Assembly: GCA_004295045.1 (NCBI GenBank)
Contig: SHND01000071.1
Location: 62,001-126,000, forward strand
DNA from: Chloroflexota bacterium
Lineage (GTDB): Bacteria > Chloroflexota > Anaerolineae > UBA4142 > SHND01
Reading direction: 5' to 3'
DNA: 64,000 bases
Below are positions 9,137-18,212 of the stretch, piece after piece; within the stretch, counting starts at the first letter, position 1, and every line of letters starts with the position of its first letter. The position numbers and the translations under genes are program-made. Under the pieces are notes generated by a model. That model was not told the origin of the DNA and ran no database searches. It worked only from the letters and a program-made list of their open reading frames with translations.

Positions 9137-10972
9137 ATGTCCGGACTCGCTGTGATGATTAACGCAGACGATACACGCGTAGACGAAATGGAATTCGATC
9201 GTTTCGTCGAACGCGTCGCGCGTTACAAGGCATTTCGCGGCGCGCCGCTTATGCAGCGCGGCGCGGCGTGCCGCGCGGGCAAATTCAACACGCACGCGTC
9301 ATTTCATCGCGGAGTGGTGGTTGATCCGCGCACGGGGTCTTGGCTGATGGCGGCAGGAACGGTGGTGGATACGCAGGAGGTCTCGCCCGATCGAAACCTA
9401 TGCAGTTTACTGACCGACTATCTCGCACAAGGCAACGCGGTGTTTGCGCGCTGCGATGGTCAATTTGCGTTGGTGATCTATGACGCGGCGGCGCACAAGA
9501 CCATCGTCGTTTCCGACCCGTTCGGCTACTTTTCAATTTTTTATGGCACACACAATGGTCAGCTGTTTCTCGCCACCTCCGCGTTAGCAGTCGCGGAGCA
9601 AATACAAGCTCCGCTAAATGCGCCGGGCGTAGATTGTTTTTTGTATACCGGCAAGGTCTTTGGAGAGATGACGTTGTGGCACGGTGTCAAACGTATGTCT
9701 GCCGCGAGTGTCCTGGAATATGACGCGGGGTTGGCGCGCGAAACCAAGTACTGGACGCCAACACCCGACACAACTCTTGGGAAATTATCGCTGGAGGACG
9801 CAATTGCGTGTTCCACAGAAACGGTGGGCAATATCTTGACGCGAAACCTCGCCCCCGAGAGCAAGGTCTGGAGCGATTTGACCGGTGGGTTCGATACGCG
9901 CTTTTTGACATTTTTTTTGGATCGAATGGGTCTACCGTTCAAATCGAATTTTGTCGGTCCCGCGGAGCAGGAGGATGTGCGGATCGCGCAAGAGATCGTG
10001 AACAAGTTTCACTGGGAGCATCAACATTTCGAACTGCCGCGCGATTGGCACAACGTATGCACAAACTTGCTCACCGAAGCATTGGGTAGAGGCGATACGC
10101 AGTTGAACGTGCTTTTGTTGCTGCGCGCGCTGTGGGTACACAAACAAGAATGCAGAGAATACACCACGCTGCTGAGCGGATTGGGCGGAGAAATGTGGCG
10201 CGGAATCGCTTGGTGGCCGGAACGCGGCGCATTGGACAATTCCTCCATCGTTCACTATGACCGCCAACTGTGGAGTCTCATGCATCCGGTCCCGCAAGAG
10301 GTCTTGGCAGACGATGCGCGCGCCCGCGTCAAGTCCGACCTTGTAGAGCAATTCCGCGCGGTTGGCGAGCGCGAGCCGGAAGCCCCCAACACATTCAAGC
10401 TGGATTGCGTGTGGACGTACCGCGAGACGGGACATGTCGGCGCATGGACCAGTTTTGGCGCGGGGCTTGTGCGAATTCTACCGCCGCTGTTTTCAAAAGA
10501 TATTGTCCGCCATGTAATGTCACTGGACTATCGTTGGAGGGTGAATAATGCGCTCGTCAAGCACATTCTGGAAAAACACAATCGCGCGCTCGCCAACATT
10601 GAAGTGGAAGGACGCGGTCCGGCGATTCCAATGCGCTTTACAAATCTCCATCGCTTTGTCCCCAGCCGTGTCGCGCAGGGGCGCAAAGCGGCAAACAAAT
10701 TTTCAGAGGTCACGTTTGGCAAAACATTGTGGACAAATCATCGTGCAGAGGGCTACTCGCGTGGCGCGTGGCGCAGAGCAATTCTTCAATTCGCACGCCG
10801 GCAGAATCTACTCGAACCGAAAACGATGCGTTCCGGGAAATTATACAACGCAGATGCACTCCGCGCTTTTTTGGCGGACGCGGAGACAGACCAATTCCGT
10901 CACGATGAATTCCTAGGGCGGATTCTGACAGTGGAGATGGGACTGCACGCAACAGGTGGGGGCTTGGAGTAA
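9137..10972 (+). CDS. Asparagine synthetase-related protein lacking the nucleophilic Cys
   Basis: A 611-residue protein with an N-terminal class II glutamine-amidotransferase-like domain (about residues 1-190) and a C-terminal asparagine-synthase domain (about residues 220-600). The N-terminus reads MSGLAVMIN where glutamine-using members have MCGIAG; position 2 is Ser, so glutamine hydrolysis as in AsnB is unlikely. The pyrophosphatase loop reads DLTGGFDTR (about residues 246-254), a variant of SGGxDS, so ATP-dependent adenylation remains possible. Start 9137 is three bases after the upstream stop; a GTG at 9119 also gives no Cys. Homologues in exopolysaccharide loci are thought to amidate or acylate sugar carboxylates, for which the uronate made by the AlgD-type enzyme could be a target. 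This role is inference. Confidence 0.76.
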   Translation: MSGLAVMINADDTRVDEMEFDRFVERVARYKAFRGAPLMQRGAACRAGKFNTHASFHRGVVVDPRTGSWLMAAGTVVDTQEVSPDRNLCSLLTDYLAQGNAVFARCDGQFALVIYDAAAHKTIVVSDPFGYFSIFYGTHNGQLFLATSALAVAEQIQAPLNAPGVDCFLYTGKVFGEMTLWHGVKRMSAASVLEYDAGLARETKYWTPTPDTTLGKLSLEDAIACSTETVGNILTRNLAPESKVWSDLTGGFDTRFLTFFLDRMGLPFKSNFVGPAEQEDVRIAQEIVNKFHWEHQHFELPRDWHNVCTNLLTEALGRGDTQLNVLLLLRALWVHKQECREYTTLLSGLGGEMWRGIAWWPERGALDNSSIVHYDRQLWSLMHPVPQEVLADDARARVKSDLVEQFRAVGEREPEAPNTFKLDCVWTYRETGHVGAWTSFGAGLVRILPPLFSKDIVRHVMSLDYRWRVNNALVKHILEKHNRALANIEVEGRGPAIPMRFTNLHRFVPSRVAQGRKAANKFSEVTFGKTLWTNHRAEGYSRGAWRRAILQFARRQNLLEPKTMRSGKLYNADALRAFLADAETDQFRHDEFLGRILTVEMGLHATGGGLE

Positions 10973-10978
10973 AACAGC

Positions 10979-13174
10979 ATGATGTATTCAATCCGGGTAC
11001 GAAAATGGATTGGCTTGGCTTTGTTCATTAGCGCGATTGTCGTGCTCGCGCTCGCTGCGCCGATGCCAGCCAAGTCCGCAGACATATTGCAGGGCGCTTT
11101 GCTCGTGCGCACGATTGAAACATCGGCGTGGTCATCACCCAGCACCGACCCGTCGGGAATTGTATGGTGGCCCTCGCGCGGACACTTGCTCATCTCGGAC
11201 ACAGAGATCGATCAACCACCGAGACCGTTTTGGAACGGGGCAAATCTCTTTGAGATGACCACCGCAGGGAATCTAGTCAACACGTACACTACCTTTACGT
11301 CCAATCCGACGAGTCTGACGTGGAATAATTTCACCAGTGAGCCGGCGGGCGTAACAATGAATCCGGGCAACAATCACTTTTTTTTCAGCGACGATGGCGA
11401 CCAGATGATCTTTGAAGTGAATCCCGGCGCGGATGGACAATTCAATACGAGTGACGACATTATTTCCTCGATAGACACGACCACGTTCGGTAACAACGAT
11501 CCGGAAGATATCGCGTTTTGGCAGGACACCTTGTACGTCTCGGACGGCACCGGAAGCAGAATTTACGTGATCAATCCCGGCGTGAATGGTATTTTTGACG
11601 GTGTACCGCCTACCGGCGACGACACCACAACCAGTTTCGACACCAAGATTCTAGGCGTGCCCGACCCGGAAGGCATTGGCATCAACACCGATGCGGGGAC
11701 ACTTTTCATGCTTGGTCCCGGCAGCGGGAATGCGTTGGTCGAAGCGACGCTTGGCGGAACGCTCGTTCGCAAGATTGATATCTCCTTTATCAATCCGATT
11801 TGGGTTGCAGGAGTGACGTACGCGCCGAGCAGTATGAATCCCGCGCTCAACAACATTTACATCGCCGACCGCGTGATTGATAACGGCGCCGACCCGAATG
11901 AAAACGACGGCAGGGTGTACGAGATCCACATCGAGGATGGTCCGCCATCGAACTTGCTGGCTAATCCGGGCTTTGAATTTGATACGAATCACGATAACAA
12001 GCCGGACGCGTGGTCGAACGAAAATCGCTTTACGCAGAGTACGGCTCTCGCCCACAGCGGCAGTATTTCGGGCAAACATTTCGCCACCGACAATTCGGGC
12101 TACACCGCCAAAGGCACCGCCTACAATCTTACGGCTGGAGCAACGTACGCTGTTTCGGCGTGGGTAAATATTCCACCAACGAGCGATACCTTTACGTTCA
12201 AGGTGGACGTGAACTGGCGAAATGCGAACGATAGCAGCATTGGCATCACTACGATCAAAACGTATTCGGCTGCGACGAGCGGATGGGATGAGGCGACGGC
12301 GAATTTGGTTGCGCCGAGTGGTGCGGTAAGCGCACATCTGCGAATGGTCGTAAGCAGTCTAAATACGACGGTCTATGTAGATGACATGGTTTTTAAACCG
12401 GTGACCGGCTCGATGCCAACTCCAACCGCGACCAAAACACTGACGAACACACCGACGAATACGCCAACCGCGACGAACACACCAACGTCAACCGCAACCA
12501 ATACGCCGATCAATACGCCAACGGAGACGGCAACGCCGACTGCCACGGATACACCAACGAATACACCGACCGCTACTGATACACCAATCAACACACCGAC
12601 CGAAACGCCGACGCCGACCGTCACGGATACACCAATCAATACACCGACGAACACACCGACAGATACACCGGTTGTGCCAACTAACACACCAACCAATACA
12701 CCAACCAGCGTCCCATCGGGCAACCTGCTCTTGAATCCCGGCTTTGAACTGGATGCGAATAACAATGGCAGGCCCGACAACTGGGGCAACAACGCCAGAT
12801 TCACGCGCAGCAACGAATTGGCGCTGGCGGGCAGTTTCGCCGGAAAACATTTCGACACTGCCAACTCGAACTATAACATCAACCAAACGGTGAACAATCT
12901 GACCGCGGGTGCGACCTATCACTTTAGCGGTTGGGTGAATATTCCGGCAACGAGCGATAGCTTCAGTTTCAAAATTCAGGTGCGCTGGCAGAGTCCGACG
13001 AACAGCAACCTGCGGACGGATACGATTGCGACGTATACGGGGGCGACGAATGGCTGGGTGCAAGCGGTGGGTTCGAGGGTAGCGCCGGCAGGGGCGACCC
13101 ATGCGTTGGTGCGAATGCAAGTAACGAATCTGAATGCGACCATCTTTGCAGACGAATTTAGCTTTGGACAATAA
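10979..13174 (+). CDS. Secreted beta-propeller protein with CBM-like domains and Thr-Pro linker
   Basis: A 731-residue exported protein. Residues 1 to about 35 form a signal peptide (hydrophobic core after IRVRKW, then AKSA). A propeller-like domain of repeated strands with YVSDGTGSRIYVINPG-type motifs spans about residues 40-320. A jelly-roll, CBM-like module starting LLANPGFEFD covers about 325-475, a Thr-Pro-Asn-rich linker about 480-580, and a second module starting LLNPGFELD covers 582-731. Such modules often bind polysaccharide. It is followed by a close relative whose start overlaps this stop (TAATG, 13172-13176). The 3' part is nearly repeated in that gene. No sorting signal is evident, so it is probably released or bound to the glycan. 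Confidence 0.8.
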   Translation: MMYSIRVRKWIGLALFISAIVVLALAAPMPAKSADILQGALLVRTIETSAWSSPSTDPSGIVWWPSRGHLLISDTEIDQPPRPFWNGANLFEMTTAGNLVNTYTTFTSNPTSLTWNNFTSEPAGVTMNPGNNHFFFSDDGDQMIFEVNPGADGQFNTSDDIISSIDTTTFGNNDPEDIAFWQDTLYVSDGTGSRIYVINPGVNGIFDGVPPTGDDTTTSFDTKILGVPDPEGIGINTDAGTLFMLGPGSGNALVEATLGGTLVRKIDISFINPIWVAGVTYAPSSMNPALNNIYIADRVIDNGADPNENDGRVYEIHIEDGPPSNLLANPGFEFDTNHDNKPDAWSNENRFTQSTALAHSGSISGKHFATDNSGYTAKGTAYNLTAGATYAVSAWVNIPPTSDTFTFKVDVNWRNANDSSIGITTIKTYSAATSGWDEATANLVAPSGAVSAHLRMVVSSLNTTVYVDDMVFKPVTGSMPTPTATKTLTNTPTNTPTATNTPTSTATNTPINTPTETATPTATDTPTNTPTATDTPINTPTETPTPTVTDTPINTPTNTPTDTPVVPTNTPTNTPTSVPSGNLLLNPGFELDANNNGRPDNWGNNARFTRSNELALAGSFAGKHFDTANSNYNINQTVNNLTAGATYHFSGWVNIPATSDSFSFKIQVRWQSPTNSNLRTDTIATYTGATNGWVQAVGSRVAPAGATHALVRMQVTNLNATIFADEFSFGQ
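12418..12717 (+). repeat. Thr-Pro linker repeat DNA, copy 1
   Basis: Imperfect short-period repeat of ACACCGACN-type units encoding TNTPT/TDTPI/TETPT variants. Long stretches match the linker at 14936-15342 almost base for base, including the order of variants toward the 3' end. It is part of the coding sequence and not a CRISPR array: units are too short and no unique spacers exist. Confidence 0.85.
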
Positions 13175-13203
13175 TGTCGCAATCAGATTCAAATTGGAGC
13201 GTC

Positions 13204-15801
13204 ATGTCAATTCATCTCAAGTTCTATAAACGGCTGTTGGTGTTTGCGTGTTTGATTGTTGGGTTCGGCTTGGCGTCGCATTCATCCGGTTTTTCCGCGT
13301 CGGCGCAAACGGGAAACGCATACTGGTGGTACGAACGAACGATCGAAACGGCAGATGCGGGCTTGGCGCATCCGGTGGGAATTGCATATTCACCTGCCGC
13401 GCATACATTCCTCGTCCTTGACGCAAATGGGCGCGCCGTGACGATGACTCCCTTTGGAACGCCGCGTGGTTCGACAGAGCTCGGCGCTGGCTTTGGGCAA
13501 GCTCTCAATCTCACGTTCGACGAACGCGCTAACCGACTCTTATTCATGGATCGAACGCGCGCGCTGCGCCAGCTCGGCGTCACCGCAGACGGGCGTGTCG
13601 CCGCAAACGCGGCGCCGGTAAGGGATTTCAATCTCGGCAATGCCCAATCCGACGCACAGGGCATCACGCTTGATACGAAAACGGGAACGCTGTGGGTTCT
13701 CTTTGGACTAACGCGTCGCTTGCGCCGTCTGGCGCCCGACGCGAGGGTTTCGGAACTTGATTTGACGCGGCTTGCATCGGGGACGCTGCGCGGCATTGCA
13801 TTCAACCCAAACAACTCTCATCTCTATGTGCTTGACGTGACGACCTCAACTCTCTACGAGCTTGGTCAAGATGGAAGCATGGTGGCGACACGCGATTTGT
13901 CGGAATTGCGCCTGCGCGAGCCGCAGGCAATGCTCTTTGCTCCCAGCGGCGACAACACGGACGATCCCACCGCGCTCAATCTATACATTGCAGACAGTGG
14001 TTCCGGTGCGCATGCTGGCGGGATCGTCGAAATTTCGCTCAATGCGCCGCAAGTGGTTGTCCCACTCGCAGCGGGTGATCCGTCACTGGTTAGAATAACC
14101 GTAACCGGCAATTGGTCTCCGAATGCGCCCGATGCGGCGGGTGTGGTCTATGCGCCTGCGAGTAATCGTTTGCTCGTAAGCGATAGTGAGGTCGAAGAGA
14201 TGCCGCAATACTTTGTCGGCAAGAACGTCTTTGAAGCATCGCTCGGCGGCTTGCTCCTCGATACCATTACTACGTTTACATCGAATCCGACGAGTCTCGC
14301 GTGGGACAACTATACCAAAGAGCCGAGCGGGCTGGGCTTGAATCCTACCAACAATCATCTTTATGTTGCTGATGATTCCAGCAACAGAGTGTATGAGGTG
14401 AATCCCGGCGGAGATGGGCAATTAGGGACGAATGACGACACGATCACGTTCATTAGCACCGCCGCGTTTGGCGACCAAGATACCGAAGACGTGGCGTATG
14501 GTAACGGTCTGCTGTTTGTGGCAGACGGTGTTGGCAGAGAAGTGTATGTGGTGAATCCGGGCGCGAACGGTCTATTCGATGGGATTCCCCCGACAGGCGA
14601 CGATACGGTGACTCATTTCGACGTCGAACAATATGGCGTGCGGGATGCGGAAGGCATTGGCTACAACCCCGACACCAACACCGTCATCGTCTGCGACCGG
14701 CGCAAGCAATTGGTAGAGGTGACGCCAAGCGGCGCGTTTGTGCGTTTGATTAACATCTCGTTCATTAGCGGCATCCTTGCGCCTTCGGATGTGGCGGTCG
14801 CGCCGGGCAGCACGAACCCCGGCGTAAATAACTTTTATATCGTGGATCGCATGATTGATAACAATCAAGATTCCAACGAGACAGATGGGAGGATGTACGA
14901 GATTACGTTGGATGGTCCCCCTCCACCGATATTTACCGCGACACCGACAAACACACTGACGAACACACCGACGAATACGCCAACCGCGACGAACACACCA
15001 ACCTCAACCGCAACCAATACACCGATCAATACGCCAACGGAAACCGCGACGCCAACCGTCACTAATACTCCGACGAATACAACGGTGCCGCCGACGAATA
15101 CATCAACCAATACGCCGACCAACACACCGACGGTTACTGACACGCCGATCAATCCGCCGACGGAGACGGCAACGCCGACTGCCACGGATACACCGACGAA
15201 CACGCCGACGGCTACTGATACACCAATCAACACACCGACCGAAACGCCGACGCCGACCGTCACGGATACACCAATCAATACACCGACGAACACACCGACA
15301 GAAACACCGGTTGTGCCAACTAACACACCAACCAGCGTTCCGTCGGGCAACCTGCTCTTGAACCCCGGCTTTGAGCTGGATGCCGATAACAACGGCAGGC
15401 CCGATAACTGGGGCAACAACACCAGATTCACGCGCAGCAACGAAACGGTATTGGCGGGCAGTTTCGCCGGAAAACATTTCGACACTGCCAACTCAAACTA
15501 CAACATCAACCAGACGGTGAGGAACCTGAGCGCGGGTGCGACCTATCACTTTAGCGGTTGGGTGAATATTCCGGCAACGAGCGATTCTTTCACCTTGCAG
15601 CTGCGCGTGCGCTGGCAGAGTCCGACGAACAGCAACCTGCGGACGGATACGATTGCGACGTATACGGCGACGACGAATGGCTGGGTGCAAGCGACGGGTA
15701 CGGTAGTTGCGCCGGCGGAGGCGACCCATGCGTTGGTGCGAATGCAGGTCACAAATCTGAATGCGACCATTTTCGCGGACGAATTTAGTTTTGGACCATA
15801 A
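13204..15801 (+). CDS. Secreted double beta-propeller protein with Thr-Pro linker and CBM-like domain
   Basis: An 865-residue exported protein. GGAG at 13196-13199 supports the ATG at 13204; an upstream ATG at 13174 overlaps the previous stop but has no ribosome-binding site. The signal peptide ends near SASAQ (about residue 35). Two propeller-like regions follow: about 40-290 (WYERTIETADAG onward) and about 300-570, the latter closely related to the propeller of the preceding gene. A Thr-Pro linker spans about 578-715 and a CBM-like module starting LLNPGFELD spans 715-865. The C-terminal module is nearly identical in DNA to that of the preceding gene. The pair may be matrix proteins bound to the exported glycan. 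Confidence 0.8.
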   Translation: MSIHLKFYKRLLVFACLIVGFGLASHSSGFSASAQTGNAYWWYERTIETADAGLAHPVGIAYSPAAHTFLVLDANGRAVTMTPFGTPRGSTELGAGFGQALNLTFDERANRLLFMDRTRALRQLGVTADGRVAANAAPVRDFNLGNAQSDAQGITLDTKTGTLWVLFGLTRRLRRLAPDARVSELDLTRLASGTLRGIAFNPNNSHLYVLDVTTSTLYELGQDGSMVATRDLSELRLREPQAMLFAPSGDNTDDPTALNLYIADSGSGAHAGGIVEISLNAPQVVVPLAAGDPSLVRITVTGNWSPNAPDAAGVVYAPASNRLLVSDSEVEEMPQYFVGKNVFEASLGGLLLDTITTFTSNPTSLAWDNYTKEPSGLGLNPTNNHLYVADDSSNRVYEVNPGGDGQLGTNDDTITFISTAAFGDQDTEDVAYGNGLLFVADGVGREVYVVNPGANGLFDGIPPTGDDTVTHFDVEQYGVRDAEGIGYNPDTNTVIVCDRRKQLVEVTPSGAFVRLINISFISGILAPSDVAVAPGSTNPGVNNFYIVDRMIDNNQDSNETDGRMYEITLDGPPPPIFTATPTNTLTNTPTNTPTATNTPTSTATNTPINTPTETATPTVTNTPTNTTVPPTNTSTNTPTNTPTVTDTPINPPTETATPTATDTPTNTPTATDTPINTPTETPTPTVTDTPINTPTNTPTETPVVPTNTPTSVPSGNLLLNPGFELDADNNGRPDNWGNNTRFTRSNETVLAGSFAGKHFDTANSNYNINQTVRNLSAGATYHFSGWVNIPATSDSFTLQLRVRWQSPTNSNLRTDTIATYTATTNGWVQATGTVVAPAEATHALVRMQVTNLNATIFADEFSFGP
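14936..15342 (+). repeat. Thr-Pro linker repeat DNA, copy 2
   Basis: Second copy of the Thr-Pro linker repeat, longer than copy 1 by about 100 bases because of an added internal block. Together with the flanking CBM-like module (to 15798) it forms a direct repeat of roughly 750 bases with 12442-13171, inviting recombination or gene conversion. Confidence 0.85.
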
Positions 15802-15811
15802 CGAGGACCAG

Positions 15812-17137
15812 ATGCGCATTCTGTACATTGTCGGGACATATCCACTCGTCACGACGACCTTTATCGAACGCGAGGTTGCGACGCTCCGCGCGCTTGGCAG
15901 CAACATCGAGCTGCTCTCGATTCGCCGCCCGCCCCGTCAGGTCACGGCAGCCGCGGAATATCGCGCGCTGCAGAACGAGGTGAGGTATCTGCTGCCGCCG
16001 AATCTGATTCGCTTGCTGCTGGCGCATCTATATTTCGCATTCAAGCATCCACGCGCCTACTGGTCACTTTTGTTCTGGCTCCTAACGCGTTCGCAACCGC
16101 ATCTGCGCGAGCGCATGAAAACGCTGCTGCACTTTGGCGAGGGCGTGTACGCCGCGTTTCTCGTGCGCGGCGTCGCATTCGACCACATCCACGCGCATTT
16201 CATTGACCGCGCTGCGCTGGTCGCGTTGTGTGTGGCGCGTATGTTAGAGAAATCGTACAGCGTCACCGCGCACGCGAACGATATATACCGCGCGCCCGTT
16301 TTGGTCTCTGAAAAGATTCTATCCGCGCGCTTTGCGGTGACGGTATCGGAATTCAACAAGCAGCATCTCTTGACGCACTTTGCAGGGCTTGACGCGGAAA
16401 GAATATTCGTCCTGCATCCATGGGTAGACATGGACGAGTTTCGCCCGCCTGCGGTTCATGCGGGCAACCCGCGCTTTCGCATTCTCTCGGTAGGACGACT
16501 GGTGGAGAAAAAGGGGCAGCGGTACCTCATCGAAGCTTGCGCGCAACTGCGCGAACAGCGCTTGGATTTTGAATGCATCATTATCGGCGATGGTCCGCTG
16601 CAACAAGAATTCGAAGCGCTGGTGAATGCGAGCGAGCTGTCGCAGCATGTTTGCTTGCTCGGTGCGCAGCCCAAAACAATCGTGTTGGAAGAACTGCGGC
16701 GCGCAGATGTGTTCGTTTTACCGGTAGTGGTCGCGCGCGACGGCGACCGCGATGGGATGCCGGTGGCGCTCGCCGAAGCGATGGCGATGCAGGTGCCCGT
16801 CATTTCGACAGACATTGTCGGAATCCGCGAACTGTTGCAGCCGGGTACGGGCTATCTCATTCCGCCGAACGATGCTACCGCGGTGGCAGATGCGATCCAT
16901 TCGATGATCGGAATGGAACAATCAGCCCGGCTCGCGATGGGGAAACGCGGGCGTGCCGTGATTGCCAAGGACTTTGAGCTCAAGAAAGGCGTCAGCCAAC
17001 TTGCCGAGTTGTTTGCCTCAAGCGATGCCGACTTACATTCGCACACCGCGCCCGGTTTGATGTACAGACCACATCGCAGGCATATCAAATCGGGTCCCGC
17101 GCATTGGTTACAACGCAAAGTGCGCGGAATATTTTAG
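15812..17137 (+). CDS. GT4 family glycosyltransferase (WcaL-like)
   Basis: A 441-residue GT-B glycosyltransferase. It opens MRILYIVGTYPL followed by TTTFIEREVATLR, the N-terminus common to colanic-acid-type (WcaL-like) enzymes and those of exosortase-linked polysaccharide loci. The donor site is near ILSVGRLVEKKGQRYLIEA, and VALAEAMAMQVPVIST carries the conserved Glu residues. GAGG at 15803-15806 supports the ATG at 15812, eleven bases after the previous stop. It should add one sugar to the lipid-linked repeat at the inner face of the membrane. Linkage and sugar are not predictable. Confidence 0.88.
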   Translation: MRILYIVGTYPLVTTTFIEREVATLRALGSNIELLSIRRPPRQVTAAAEYRALQNEVRYLLPPNLIRLLLAHLYFAFKHPRAYWSLLFWLLTRSQPHLRERMKTLLHFGEGVYAAFLVRGVAFDHIHAHFIDRAALVALCVARMLEKSYSVTAHANDIYRAPVLVSEKILSARFAVTVSEFNKQHLLTHFAGLDAERIFVLHPWVDMDEFRPPAVHAGNPRFRILSVGRLVEKKGQRYLIEACAQLREQRLDFECIIIGDGPLQQEFEALVNASELSQHVCLLGAQPKTIVLEELRRADVFVLPVVVARDGDRDGMPVALAEAMAMQVPVISTDIVGIRELLQPGTGYLIPPNDATAVADAIHSMIGMEQSARLAMGKRGRAVIAKDFELKKGVSQLAELFASSDADLHSHTAPGLMYRPHRRHIKSGPAHWLQRKVRGIF

Positions 17138-17153
17138 GGATTCTGTTTCGAGC

Positions 17154-18212
17154 ATGAAACCATTTCTGAACTCGAGCGTGAAAGCGGCGTTCATTGTGTG
17201 GGGACCTCCGAGCCATGGACCGCGCAGCAAAGTTTTGGCGCGCGAGTTGGGCATCTCTGCTCTACACTATGTTTACTCAAACACGCGGCGCGGCTTGGTC
17301 TCTGCATTGTATCGTTACAGCGCGCAAGCGGTCGAGACATTCCGTATCCTGCGGCGCGAACGCGCGCAGGTGGTTTTTGTGCAGAGTCCGCCAAGTTTTG
17401 CTGTGTTGTGTGTGTTCGCCTATGCGCGTACTTCGCGCACACACTTTGTTGTGGACGCGCACAGCGCCGCGTTTCAATATTGGTTTTGGATGTGGCCGCG
17501 TTGGCTGTTTCGCTTGTTGGTTCGTAATGCCGTCACGACGATTGTAACTAACCCGCGCTTTGAAATGATTGTTCGCGAAGCGGGCGGAGATGCATTGGTA
17601 GTGCGCGACATCCCCACATCGTTCGAGCGCGTCGGCGAGTATGCGCTCACAGGGGATTTCAACATTGCGGTGGTCAATACGTTCGCGCCGGATGAACCCT
17701 TGACAGAAATTCTTGGCGCGGCAGCGGAATTGTCGGACGTTCACTTTTACGTGACGGGCAAACTTGCCAATGCGCCGCCGTCGCTCGTAGAGCGCGCGCT
17801 GGCGAATGTTCACTTTACCGATTTTCTCTCTGACGTCGAATACTATGGCTTGCTTGCATCAGCAGATGCGGTCATGTGCCTGACCACGCGCGATAACACC
17901 ATGCAGCGCGGCGCGTGCGAAGCGCTTTCGCTCGGCAAGCCAATCATCACCTCGAATTGGGGGCTGCTGCGAGATTATTTTCGTCAAGGAACTGTGCATG
18001 TTGAGAATACCGCGAACGACATTCGCCGTGGGGTAATTGCGCTGCGCTCAGATTATCCTCGCTATGAAACGGAAATTCTCGCGCTGCAAGACGCGCAGCA
18101 AAACGAGTGGCAAGAGAAACGTGAATGCTTGATCACGCGGATTGAAGCGTCGCTGAATGGTTCTACCCTGCGCGAACCGTTGGCGCGTGCCAATGCAGGA
18201 GAGGTATCGTGA
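17154..18212 (+). CDS. Probable GT4-like glycosyltransferase
   Basis: A 352-residue protein with a divergent GT-B architecture. The N-terminal half contains VVFVQSPPSFAVLCV and FVVDAHSAAF, and the C-terminal half has AVMCLTTRDNTMQRGACEALSLGKPIITS, matching the donor-binding region of GT4 enzymes with the conserved Glu. It lies between another GT4 and a deacetylase-like gene and ends with a GTGA overlap (18209-18212) with that gene, so it is cotranslated. The N-terminal acceptor domain shows less family signal than the other glycosyltransferases here. No clear ribosome-binding site precedes the ATG. Confidence 0.75.
   Translation: MKPFLNSSVKAAFIVWGPPSHGPRSKVLARELGISALHYVYSNTRRGLVSALYRYSAQAVETFRILRRERAQVVFVQSPPSFAVLCVFAYARTSRTHFVVDAHSAAFQYWFWMWPRWLFRLLVRNAVTTIVTNPRFEMIVREAGGDALVVRDIPTSFERVGEYALTGDFNIAVVNTFAPDEPLTEILGAAAELSDVHFYVTGKLANAPPSLVERALANVHFTDFLSDVEYYGLLASADAVMCLTTRDNTMQRGACEALSLGKPIITSNWGLLRDYFRQGTVHVENTANDIRRGVIALRSDYPRYETEILALQDAQQNEWQEKRECLITRIEASLNGSTLREPLARANAGEVS

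Noticed and set aside
12418..15342. Repeat arrays that could be taken for a CRISPR
   Set aside because: They are in-frame Thr-Pro linker codons with a short period, without constant repeats and unique spacers.
10979..15801. PEP-CTERM or other sorting signal on the secreted proteins
   Set aside because: The C-termini end within the CBM-like module, with no hydrophobic helix or basic tail.
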